From: Cloacibacillus sp.
GTDB lineage: Bacteria > Synergistota > Synergistia > Synergistales > Synergistaceae
NCBI RefSeq assembly: GCF_020860125.1
Contig: NZ_JAJBUX010000037.1
Location: 63,782-75,481, forward strand
Length of the DNA: 11,700 bases
Direction of reading: 5' to 3'
Of this stretch, positions 1 to 6,206 are shown piece by piece. Within the stretch, counting starts at the first letter, position 1. Each line of letters starts with the position of its first letter. The notes under the pieces were generated by a model. The model worked only from the letters and a program-made list of their open reading frames with translations, ran no database searches and was not told the DNA's origin. The position numbers and the translations under genes were made by a program.

Positions 1-21
1 TGCCAGTTGAGCTAACGATCC
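1..21 (-). tRNA. partial tRNA gene, 5' end only (Lys-like)
   Basis: Read on the minus strand, the first 21 bases give a 7-base acceptor strand (GGATCGT), then TA and a D-arm start (GCTC AACTGGCA). This is the 5' part of a tRNA that continues past the window edge. The acceptor and D-arm resemble bacterial tRNA-Lys, but the anticodon lies outside, so the identity is a guess. It is the third gene of a minus-strand tRNA cluster. Confidence 0.6.
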
Positions 22-46
22 AACCATTTAAATAAAAGCTATTTAG

Positions 47-124
47 TGGGGTGAGTGACGGGAATTGAACCCGCAACCACCGGAACCACAATCCGGTACT
101 CTAACCAATTGAGCTACACTCACC
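47..124 (-). tRNA. tRNA-His (GTG)
   Basis: The minus strand folds as a complete cloverleaf. Acceptor strands GTGAGTG and CACTCAC pair perfectly, and the D-arm begins TAGCTCAATTGG. The anticodon stem CCGGA/TCCGG encloses the loop TTGTGGT with anticodon GTG, and the T-arm GCGGG TTCAATT CCCGT is intact. A G at position 124 supplies the extra G-1 typical of tRNA-His, opposite discriminator C73. The CCA end is encoded at 47-49. It probably shares a transcript with the tRNA-Arg gene upstream. Confidence 0.96.
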
Positions 125-159
125 ATAAACAACTTTTTCGTGCTTCGCACTTGTTAAAG

Positions 160-236
160 TGGCGCGCCTGAAGGGACTCGAACCCCCGGCCCACTGCTTA
201 GAAGGCAGTTGCTCTATCCGGCTGAGCTACAGGCGC
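160..236 (-). tRNA. tRNA-Arg (TCT)
   Basis: The minus strand gives a full cloverleaf. Acceptor strands GCGCCTG and CAGGCGC pair, and the D-arm begins TAGCTCAGCCGG. Anticodon stem ACTGC/GCAGT surrounds the loop CTTCTAA with anticodon TCT. The T-arm is GGGGG TTCGAGT CCCTT, followed by discriminator G and an encoded CCA at 160-162. It is the first gene after the cluster promoter at 272-299 and is separated from tRNA-His by a 35-base spacer containing a short GTGC/GCAC hairpin. Confidence 0.96.
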
Positions 237-271
237 ACATTTCACACTGCCTCTGCCGAAGCACGCGAATA

Positions 272-299
272 ATTATAATCAAAATACAGTTTGTGTCAA
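272..299 (-). promoter_or_regulatory. sigma-70-type promoter of the tRNA cluster
   Basis: On the minus strand a perfect -35 TTGACA (294-299) is followed by a 16-base spacer and a perfect -10 TATAAT (272-277). Transcription would start about 30 bases before tRNA-Arg. A consensus promoter fits strongly expressed stable RNA genes. Confidence 0.85.
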
Positions 300-383
300 T
301 ATGAAAAACAAAAAATGCCGCGACTTTTTTTACTTTAACGCAACAAAGATGTTATTTATCATAGAAATAGGTGATATGGCAAA

Positions 384-415
384 TTGTAGAAAATAGTTTT
401 ATATGTTAGACTAAC
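384..415 (+). promoter_or_regulatory. candidate promoter with overlapping palindrome
   Basis: TTGTAG (384-389), a 17-base spacer and TAGACT (407-412), preceded by a TGn extended -10 element, form a plausible promoter about 50 bases upstream of the small ACT-like gene. The -10 lies inside the perfect palindrome GTTAGACTAAC (405-415, single-base centre). That is the position expected of an operator, but no regulator is identified. Apart from this and the tRNA promoter, I see nothing in 237-466. Confidence 0.45.
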
Positions 416-466
416 GTTTAGGAATTGTAAGATAAATATAACATATACAGATAAGGGGTGCTCGAA

Positions 467-727
467 ATGAATTGTTATCAGATCATGGCGGTAAGAATCT
501 ATAATCGTGATAAATGCGCCGTTGAGGTACAGCGTGTGCTGACCGAGTATGGATGCTCGATTTTGACAAGGCTTGGGCTTCACGACCAGTCTACGCCGGG
601 TACCTGTTCTCCGGCGGGGCTTCTGGTGCTTCAGCTCTGCTGCTGCAATGAAACATCAAGAGAACTTGAGGGCAAGCTTAACGCGCTTGAGGGCGTCAAG
701 GCGCAGCTGGTAGACCTCTCGGATTAA
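467..727 (+). CDS. small ACT-like protein, TM1266 / iron-only hydrogenase system regulator-like
   Basis: An 86-residue protein. I chose ATG 467 over an in-frame GTG at 458 because the Shine-Dalgarno AAGGGG (453-458) sits about 8 bases before ATG 467 and overlaps the GTG. The sequence has the beta-alpha-beta pattern of the TM1266 family: an early strand (MAVRIYNRD), a helix ending LTEYG, then ILTRLGLHD, a second hydrophobic strand, and a C-terminal helix and strand (ELEGKLNALEGVKAQLVDL). This is an ACT/NikR-C-like fold. Family members are often annotated as iron-only hydrogenase system regulators, but the biochemical role is poorly established. No hydrogenase or maturation gene is visible here, and there is no DNA-binding domain. 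An unusual CCC cysteine triplet lies in the second strand (about residues 58-60). A strong terminator follows at 745-793. Confidence 0.7.
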   Translation: MNCYQIMAVRIYNRDKCAVEVQRVLTEYGCSILTRLGLHDQSTPGTCSPAGLLVLQLCCCNETSRELEGKLNALEGVKAQLVDLSD

Positions 728-744
728 CGATCTTTAATATTCAG

Positions 745-793
745 GGGCAGTAGGGCCGGCAGGTTTCCGGCTCTTCTGCCCGATTTTATTTTT
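745..793 (+). terminator. strong intrinsic terminator between the ACT-like gene and mgtC
   Basis: A two-part hairpin: outer stem GGGCAG (745-750) with CTGCCC (776-781), inner stem GGGCCGG (753-759) with CCGGCTC (767-773) and a 7-base loop, then the U-rich tail GATTTTATTTTT (782-793). It should end the upstream transcript. The tail directly touches the Shine-Dalgarno sequence of the next gene, so it could also act as an attenuator. Confidence 0.85.
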
Positions 794-806
794 AGGAGGC
801 GGACGG

Positions 807-1325
807 ATGTATCTGGGAGAATTTGAGATTTTATGCCGACTGCTGCTGGCCGCTTTTTTAGGCGCAGTTTTTGGAATGGAGCGCAGACATAGGAATAAAC
901 CGATCGGGGCTCGTACGCATATACTCATCTCTCTGGCCGCCTGTACGGTGGCGATCATCTCGTCCTACGGCTTTACCGAGCTGGCCTACTCCTATCCTCA
1001 TGAAGTCAGCGTGAGGACAGACCCCGCGCGTCTGATGGTGGGAATGCTGACCGGTATCGGTTTCATAGGTGCTGGAATAATATATAAGAGTCCGCACGGT
1101 GATATAAAGGGTATTACTACGGCGGCAGAGGTGTATCTTATTACCGTACTCGGCATCGGTTCGGGGCTGGGACTCTATATGCTCTCAATATCGGCGTCGG
1201 TGATTGCCTATATCACGCTCATCTGCTCAGAGGACATGGTCTCCTGTGTCAAAGAAAAATATTGTGTCCCGTTTAAGCTTTGGCTTAAAAAGCTTTTCCA
1301 TCGTCGTAACTCCAGGGAGGAGTAA
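807..1325 (+). CDS. MgtC/SapB family membrane protein
   Basis: A 172-residue inner-membrane protein of the MgtC/SapB family. The start is supported by AGGAGG (794-799) placed 7 bases before ATG 807. Visible family features are helix 1 (LLLAAFLGAVFGMERR, about residues 12-27), the conserved GARTHILISLAA segment (34-45), an Asp/Arg pair near residues 72-75, the GIGFIGAGII signature (83-92), and GITTAAEVYL followed by a Gly-rich helix (102-124). The usual tryptophan after the TTAA motif is Tyr here. A basic tail (KLWLKKLFHRRNSREE-like) closes the protein. The long C-terminal ACT domain of Salmonella MgtC is absent, so this is a short form. Family members are linked to magnesium limitation and modulation of F-type ATP synthase in some pathogens; the role here is inferred only. 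There is no clear promoter between the upstream terminator and this gene. Confidence 0.88.
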   Translation: MYLGEFEILCRLLLAAFLGAVFGMERRHRNKPIGARTHILISLAACTVAIISSYGFTELAYSYPHEVSVRTDPARLMVGMLTGIGFIGAGIIYKSPHGDIKGITTAAEVYLITVLGIGSGLGLYMLSISASVIAYITLICSEDMVSCVKEKYCVPFKLWLKKLFHRRNSREE

Positions 1326-1334
1326 CTACGCAGT

Positions 1335-1414
1335 GGGATTTCAATTTCAGTCCCTTTGTGATGACCGCTGACAACAGTTTGTAGTGCTCTCCGTGAAACG
1401 ACGGCACGGTTTTT
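1335..1414 (+). terminator. probable weak terminators after mgtC
   Basis: Two small hairpins follow the stop codon. GGGATT (1335-1340) pairs with AGTCCC (1349-1354) through one wobble and is followed by TTTG. CCGTG (1391-1395) pairs with CACGG (1405-1409) and is followed by TTTTT (1410-1414). Both stems are short (5-6 bp), so efficiency is doubtful. Confidence 0.4.
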
Positions 1415-1554
1415 GTGCTCCATCGACATTACAAAACCAGACTACAGAGATAATAAATAAAAAAATGTCTGTCATACTGGCATACGGATGTTCCTATGGC
1501 CGTTGCTGAAGCGGTATAAGCTTTGGACTTCATAATTGGAATATAATATCAACT

Positions 1555-1584
1555 TTGACGCTTATAAAATATTTGTGTTATAAT
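1555..1584 (+). promoter_or_regulatory. gltS promoter, extended -10
   Basis: TTGACG (1555-1560) and a perfect TATAAT (1579-1584) are separated by 18 bases, with TGT immediately before the -10 giving an extended -10 element. It lies about 130 bases upstream of the gltS start codon. Confidence 0.7.
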
Positions 1585-1716
1585 GAATTGTATTTATAAA
1601 ATAAATAATATAATATCTTTTATGATAAATTACTAAAGTCAGAGACTACTGGCGCATAGTTATTTATATAGAATGTATTAAAATACAAAAAACTAATATA
1701 TAAAGGAGAAAATGAT

Positions 1717-2970
1717 ATGTTATTTGAGCTCCTCAACGGTATAGCTGTTTTGAAGTTCGACGCCTTATGGACTGCGACACTGGCAATTATTTTGCTCTTA
1801 ATCGGTTTCGCTATCAGGAACAAAGTCGGCATAATCGGCAGGTTTTGTATCCCGGCGCCGGTTATCGGCGGCCTTTTGATGTCCATCACCGCGCTTATAC
1901 TTCATCATACGGGAAACTTCACCGTCCAGTTCACCACCTCTATGCAGTCGCCGATGATGCTGGCCTTTTTTACTACTGTTGGAGTCGGCGGAAGTTTCGG
2001 ACTGCTGAGAAAGGGAGGACGCGCGCTTATAATCTATCTGGTATTCTGCTGGGTTTTGGCGGCGATACAGAATACCTTCGGCGCGGGACTCGCCTCGGCG
2101 CTGGGTCTGAATCTGCTTCTGGGCATAATGGCCGGAGCCGTATCTCTTGAGGGCGGGCATGGCGCGGCCGCCGCCTTTGGTCCAATGGTTGAAGGATTGG
2201 GCGTAAAAGGCGCGGCCGCGGTAGCCATAGCCTCGGCCACCTTTGGGCTTATTGCCGGGGGGCTCCTTGGCGGACCGGTAGCTAAGACTCTCATTGAGCG
2301 CCACCACCTAAAGATAGAGGCAAATACGGATACGATGTTTCAGAAAAGCGCCGACGACATCCTGAATGAGCAGTCTGAGAGAAAGGTAACCAGCGCCGCT
2401 CTGCTCAACTCTCTTGCGCTTGTACTCATTCTTATGGTCATTGGATCATATCTTTCACAATATATCGCTAAACTAACGGCTGGAACTAATTTCAGCCTCC
2501 CTGGTTATGTGACGGCAATGTTCGCAGCGGTCGTATTCAGAAATTTAAACGACCACCTTCATTTTGTTAAAATCAACAGCAGCTGTATAGACATTATCTC
2601 CGATATCTCGATCGGCGTATTTCTTACCATGGCGATGATGAGCCTGCGCATCTGGGATCTTTACGACCTAGCGTTGCCGCTCATCGTAATACTCGTACTG
2701 CAGACGACAATAATCGTGTTATTGGCGATGTTTGTCCTGTTCCGCCTGCTTGGGAAAGATTATGACGCGGTCGTCATGTGTTCGGGTTTCATCGGGCACG
2801 GCTTAGGCGCCACGCCTAACGCCGTAGCCAATATGGGATCAGTCTGTGAGAGATACGGCGTAATGTCATATAAGGCTTTTTTGATAGTGCCGCTCTGCGG
2901 CGCGGTCCTTATTGATCTTGTCGGTATTCCCAATATAGTATGGTTCATCAATTTCTTTGCTAACCGCTAA
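1717..2970 (+). CDS. gltS: sodium/glutamate symporter GltS
   Basis: A 417-residue polytopic membrane protein of the ESS family (E. coli GltS is 401 residues), importing glutamate with sodium. ATG 1717 follows AGGAG (1704-1708) by 8 bases. The family's inverted-repeat architecture is visible: an N-terminal bundle of hydrophobic helices, a re-entrant-type loop SLEGGHGAAAAFG (about 143-155), a hydrophilic central linker (about 196-225), and a second half with the matching loop GHGLGATPNAVANM (about 360-373). Glycine-rich motifs in both halves agree with the family signatures, so the assignment is firm. The gene appears monocistronic, with its own promoter at 1555-1584 and a terminator at 2983-3025. 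Uptake of glutamate would suit an amino-acid fermenter and may feed the mutase-linked pathway encoded at 6.2-9.3 kb, though the sequence shows no shared regulation. Confidence 0.93.
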   Translation: MLFELLNGIAVLKFDALWTATLAIILLLIGFAIRNKVGIIGRFCIPAPVIGGLLMSITALILHHTGNFTVQFTTSMQSPMMLAFFTTVGVGGSFGLLRKGGRALIIYLVFCWVLAAIQNTFGAGLASALGLNLLLGIMAGAVSLEGGHGAAAAFGPMVEGLGVKGAAAVAIASATFGLIAGGLLGGPVAKTLIERHHLKIEANTDTMFQKSADDILNEQSERKVTSAALLNSLALVLILMVIGSYLSQYIAKLTAGTNFSLPGYVTAMFAAVVFRNLNDHLHFVKINSSCIDIISDISIGVFLTMAMMSLRIWDLYDLALPLIVILVLQTTIIVLLAMFVLFRLLGKDYDAVVMCSGFIGHGLGATPNAVANMGSVCERYGVMSYKAFLIVPLCGAVLIDLVGIPNIVWFINFFANR

Positions 2971-2982
2971 AAGCCAGCTAAA

Positions 2983-3025
2983 AGACAGTCCCGGTTCCAG
3001 CTCCGGGATCGGGGCTGTCTCTTTG
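2983..3025 (+). terminator. terminator after gltS
   Basis: AGACAGTCCCG (2983-2993) pairs with CGGGGCTGTCT (3010-3020) through 11 bp with one G-U wobble. An alternative inner stem is CCCGG/CCGGG. The tail CTCTTTG is only moderately U-rich. The stable stem 12 bases after the gltS stop makes a terminator the best reading. Confidence 0.7.
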
Positions 3026-3036
3026 CGAGCAGCATC

Positions 3037-3070
3037 GTGGTACTGCGTAAATGTAATCATCCAGTACCAC
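3037..3070. repeat. 9-bp perfect inverted repeat
   Basis: GTGGTACTG (3037-3045) and CAGTACCAC (3062-3070) are exact reverse complements separated by 16 bases. It stands between the gltS terminator and the decayed Fic gene and lacks a U-tract. It could be an operator, a second hairpin or the trace of a repeat element. Confidence 0.6.
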
Positions 3071-3136
3071 AACTTACAAAATGTTCCTTTCATGTTTTTA
3101 TTTCACGCTAAATTAGTTTTTTTGAAATAATCGAGA

Positions 3137-3142
3137 TATAAT
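3137..3142 (+). promoter_or_regulatory. possible -10 element upstream of the Fic pseudogene
   Basis: A perfect TATAAT lies 42 bases before the start codon. The region 16-18 bases upstream is T-rich and offers no good -35 match, so this may be a relic promoter. Confidence 0.35.
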
Positions 3143-3183
3143 ACCATTGCTATTAATGGGTTCTATGGAAGGAGCCGAAGCAG

Positions 3184-4087
3184 ATGGACAATCGTGCAGG
3201 ATGTTACAGTATCTATCCGTCGAATGAAACCGCCTATCATTCATTCGTCCACAGTCCTTTGCCTCCGACTCAACCAATCAAATTAGCTGATATCGGACTG
3301 TTTGTAAAAGAAATTCCACAGCCTGCTGTTTTAAAAAACGCAGCCGTGCTTATTCCAGAGGTTGAGCTGTCCTCTTCTATGTATACGCGCGAAGAGAGCC
3401 TCATCCCACCGCAGACCGGGTACACGCTGGCAGCGTTTAATGGTATCTCTGATCCGCCGCACGATGCAAGCGATGCCTGATTTGGAAAAGTACCCAAGCA
3501 TGGATTACGATACGGATGAATTGATATATGCTGTACTGACACATTATCAATTTGAAATTATTCATCCGTTCCTTAATGGCAATTGGAGTGTAGGCCGGTT
3601 GCTTATGATGTTATTTTTGAAGGAGAAAAACCTTCTTTTCAATCCGGCAATAGACCTTTCATATTTTTTAAAGAAAAAGCGCGTGGAATATTATGACCGA
3701 ATGACCGACGCGCGGATAAAAAGAGATTATGGGCAGTGGACGGCGTTATTCCGGCAGGCTTTGACGGAATCCGCCGATGACACCTCCGCTGATAAGGTCT
3801 CCGCCGTTATCGATGAATTAAACGCTTTGCATGATGCCAATATTACGCTGCTTGGAAAGACGGAATATCCTATTAAAAAAATTATGCCCGCCTTCAGTTA
3901 CCTGGAAGCAAACCCCGTCATAGATATCAAACAAACTTCTAAGGCGCTTGGTATTGCGTATAGTTCGGCATTCTTTTCCATAAAATGTCTGGCTGAAGTT
4001 GGTATTCTAGCCCACACCGCCAATGTCATGAGAAACCAAATCTTCGCATACGAAGCCTATTTAAATATTCTGCGTAAGGTCACTTGA
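3184..4087 (+). pseudogene. decayed Fic/DOC-family protein gene (frameshifted, internally deleted)
   Basis: Two overlapping frames together resemble one Fic protein. The first (3184-3480, 98 codons, preceded by GGAAGGAG at 3167-3174) covers the N-terminus (PLPPTQPIKLADIGL, then an SSMYTREESL segment like the usual inhibitory-helix region) and ends after DPPHDASDA. The second frame continues the same alignment, MQAMPDLEKYPSM then LTHYQFEIIHPFLNGN, through the Fic core to a C-terminal winged-helix-like segment and VYEAYL-type end. A +1 shift near 3463-3470 joins them. The rejoined product is about 300 residues where relatives I recall have 370-380, and the central helices before PPPH are missing. 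The active-site motif, normally HPFxDGNGRxxR, reads HPFLNGNWSVGR (3563-3598): Asp to Asn, Gly to Trp, Arg to Ser. An intact enzyme would transfer AMP to target hydroxyls; this copy is almost certainly inactive. Confidence 0.82.
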
Positions 4088-4149
4088 AATAACCAGCCGC
4101 AGTACGTGGAATCATTCAAGTCAAGAGACAATCTCCACAACAGTATCTT

Positions 4150-5568
4150 TTAATCTTTGCTTGTCCTGCCGTATTTAAAATCTCCGAACGCCCTCTTCCT
4201 GACCCAGAGGAAGCAGGCGAAATGGGCCGCGAAGGTCACCGCCCAGGAGACGGGATAGGAGATATAGACCGTCGCCACGCTGTGCAGGGCCGGTATATGG
4301 AGCAGCGTCGATATCCATACGAGGCGCAGGCCGCAGACGCCGAGCAGCGTGACGATCGTCGGCAGCACGGAATACCCCATTCCGCGCATCACACCGCCCA
4401 TCCCCTCCATCAGGCCGCAGATGGCGTAGGCGGCGGCGATCAGCTTCATACGCTCCATACCGGCGGCGATGACCGCCTCACTCGAGGAATAGATGCCAAG
4501 CAGCGTATGGCCGAATATAGTGGCTGTAAGTCCCAGCAGGCCGCCGACAAGGGCGCTGCAGACAAGGCCGACCTTCAGCACCTTATTGACGCGGTCGAAC
4601 CTCCCCGCCCCCATATTTTGACTCGTGAAGGATATTATCGCCTGATAAAAGGCCTCCATAGAGAAGTAAACAAACATCTCAATGCTGTCGGAGGCGCAGC
4701 TGCCCGCCATGACTACCGCGCCAAACGAATTTATGAAGGCCTGAATGACAACGTTGGAGATTGAAAAAAGCACCCCCTGCAGTCCCGCGGGAATGCCGAT
4801 CCTCAGCATCTTCATAAGATTTTTTACATCGATGCGCGCCTTGGCCGGTGTGAAACGCAGCGCCCCGCTCTCGCGGAGCAGGCAGCGCAGCACAAGGGCC
4901 GCGGAAATACACTGAGCGATGACCGTGGCAATCGCCACCCCGGCCACGTCCAGATGGAGATAGATCACGAAGAAGAGGTTCAGGAGGACATTTACCACTC
5001 CGGCAAACGAGAGATAGATCAGCGGCCTTCTGGTATCGCCGACGGCGCGCAGGATCGCGCCGCCGAAGTTGTAGAGCATCATCGGCGTCATACCGAAAAA
5101 ATATATGACTAGATATAGCGTCGCCAGACCGAGAACCTCCGGCGGCGTCTGCATCATTATCAGTATCTTGCGCGCGAAAACAATGCCGAGGACCGTCAGA
5201 AAAATACCGCTCACCACGGCGACGATGATCGAGGTGGCGACGGTCTTGGAGATGCCCTCCTCGTCCTTGGAACCGTAGTAGCGCGCGACGAGGACGTTCG
5301 TACCGATTGAGATGCCGACAAAAAGGTTTGTCATCAGGCTGATGAGAGAGGAATTGGAGCCGACTGCCGCGAGGGAGTTGTCGCCCGCATAGCGCCCCAC
5401 CACGATAATATCCGCCGCGTTGAAAAGCAGCTGCAGAATGCTCGAAAACATGAGCGGTATCGCAAAGAGCAGCATCTTGGGCAAAATACGCCCGCTGCAC
5501 ATATTTATCGCGTACTTGTTTCTGCCGCCCCTGTTCTGATTGATAGTCCTGCCTCTTAATAAAAACAT
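4150..5568 (-). CDS. MATE family multidrug/cation efflux transporter
   Basis: A 472-residue polytopic inner-membrane protein. ATG 5568 is preceded on its strand by GGGAGAG 7-8 bases upstream, supporting the long N-terminus. Two homologous halves are visible. The first begins LPKMLLFAIPLMFSSILQLL, then NAADIIVVGRYAG and AAVGSNSSLISLMTNLFVG, hallmarks of the NorM/DinF-type MATE fold. The second begins at about residue 250 (LMKMLRIGIPAGLQGVLFS) and carries the paired helices of the C-lobe. Around 12 hydrophobic segments fit the family, as does the length of 450-480. Such proteins export drugs or metabolites in exchange for Na+ or H+; the substrate cannot be told from sequence. The gene is monocistronic, has its own promoter at 5629-5656, and converges on the decayed Fic gene with only about 60 bases between stops and no clear terminator. 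Confidence 0.92.
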   Translation of the reverse strand: MFLLRGRTINQNRGGRNKYAINMCSGRILPKMLLFAIPLMFSSILQLLFNAADIIVVGRYAGDNSLAAVGSNSSLISLMTNLFVGISIGTNVLVARYYGSKDEEGISKTVATSIIVAVVSGIFLTVLGIVFARKILIMMQTPPEVLGLATLYLVIYFFGMTPMMLYNFGGAILRAVGDTRRPLIYLSFAGVVNVLLNLFFVIYLHLDVAGVAIATVIAQCISAALVLRCLLRESGALRFTPAKARIDVKNLMKMLRIGIPAGLQGVLFSISNVVIQAFINSFGAVVMAGSCASDSIEMFVYFSMEAFYQAIISFTSQNMGAGRFDRVNKVLKVGLVCSALVGGLLGLTATIFGHTLLGIYSSSEAVIAAGMERMKLIAAAYAICGLMEGMGGVMRGMGYSVLPTIVTLLGVCGLRLVWISTLLHIPALHSVATVYISYPVSWAVTFAAHFACFLWVRKRAFGDFKYGRTSKD

Positions 5569-5628
5569 TTAACGTCTCTCCCGCAAAGATAATTGCCTGG
5601 TGGAGATAATCATATCCACAGCGAGAGC

Positions 5629-5656
5629 ATTCTAACATCTTATAGTTATTTTGCAA
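5629..5656 (-). promoter_or_regulatory. promoter of the MATE gene, extended -10
   Basis: On the minus strand TTGCAA (5651-5656), a 16-base spacer and TAGAAT (5629-5634) with a preceding TGT extended -10 element lie about 60 bases upstream of the start codon. Confidence 0.6.
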
Positions 5657-5690
5657 TATTATTGCGCCTTTTGGGCACGTATTTTTACAG

Positions 5691-5728
5691 AGGATTAAGA
5701 CAACCCGCAGTGCGGGGCAATTAATCCT
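5691..5728 (-). terminator. hairpin overlapping the acetyltransferase stop codon
   Basis: An outer 8-bp stem (AGGATTAA, 5691-5698, with TTAATCCT, 5721-5728) encloses an inner 5-bp stem CCCGC/GCGGG (5704-5716) with a 3-base loop. The stop codon of the minus-strand acetyltransferase lies in the outer arm. No U-tract follows on either strand, so it may be a 3'-end stabilising hairpin or a weak terminator for the operon. Confidence 0.5.
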
Positions 5729-6182
5729 CCGCCGTCAGGAAGTTCCGCTCCAGGTAGATCATATCCTTCAGCCGCACCCCATTTTTAAACATCGGGTGGT
5801 CATAATTGTTGATGAAAAAATCCTTTACGCGGTGGCTCTCCTGAAAGCCGCAGCTCCTGTAAAACGGAATGGTAAGCGGGCTCTCGCCGGTGCCGACAAG
5901 TATCTTGCGGCAACGGCCGCCGTACCTCCCGCAGACAAACTCCATCATCTGACGTCCATAGCCCCTGCGCTGGAAACGCGGCTCCACGGCGAGATTCTTT
6001 ATCTCAAAGACCCCGCCTCCCTCGTCCGTCACAACGCATACGGCGCGCAGCCCGCCGTCGTACAGCGCGAACAGCTCTCCCCGCCACAGATATTTATCGA
6101 TCATATCCTCCTGCTCGTCGGCAAGCAGCAGCAGTTCGAGGTAGTTCCTCTTGTCTTCTTCCTTTATAAGCTCTATCTTCAT
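5721..6182 (-). CDS. GNAT family N-acetyltransferase
   Basis: A 153-residue cytoplasmic protein with the GNAT fold. Strand 4 and motif A are plain: EIKNLAVEPRFQRRGYGRQMM, where QRRGYG (71-76) is the acetyl-CoA pyrophosphate loop. Later come VGTGESPLTIPFYRSCGF (about 97-114), the usual GNAT motif B, and a tail DFFINNYDHPMFKNG, close to that of B. subtilis YvbK-type proteins. The start is backed by AAAGGATG 5-6 bases before ATG 6182. It lies 24 bases after glmL on the same strand with no promoter between, so it is probably the last gene of the mutase operon. The substrate is unknown; the family spans amino acids, antibiotics and proteins, and the gene's place beside a B12 mutase does not identify it. 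Confidence 0.85.
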   Translation of the reverse strand: MKIELIKEEDKRNYLELLLLADEQEDMIDKYLWRGELFALYDGGLRAVCVVTDEGGGVFEIKNLAVEPRFQRRGYGRQMMEFVCGRYGGRCRKILVGTGESPLTIPFYRSCGFQESHRVKDFFINNYDHPMFKNGVRLKDMIYLERNFLTAED

Positions 6183-6206
6183 GCGCTCATCCTTTAGAAT
6201 AAAAAA

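Larger units (their letters stand above)
1326..1716 (+). other. intergenic region between mgtC and gltS
   Basis: This 391-bp gap has no convincing gene. It contains the two weak hairpins after mgtC, an AT-rich stretch (about 1540-1700), and the gltS promoter. I see no riboswitch-like conserved core; the gltS leader would be roughly 125 bases and is A/T-rich with little stable structure. Confidence 0.6.

Noticed and set aside
1..240. Integration (att) site at the tRNA cluster
   Set aside because: No duplicated tRNA 3' end, integrase gene or composition break is visible nearby.
4088..4149. Bidirectional terminator between the Fic relic and MATE gene
   Set aside because: Only 4-5 bp complementary pieces (GTGGA/TCCAC, GAGA/TCTC) without U-tracts; too weak to call.
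4679..5656. A 325-codon minus-strand frame overlapping the MATE gene
   Set aside because: Low-complexity Arg/Gly-rich translation in an alternative frame of an obvious transporter.
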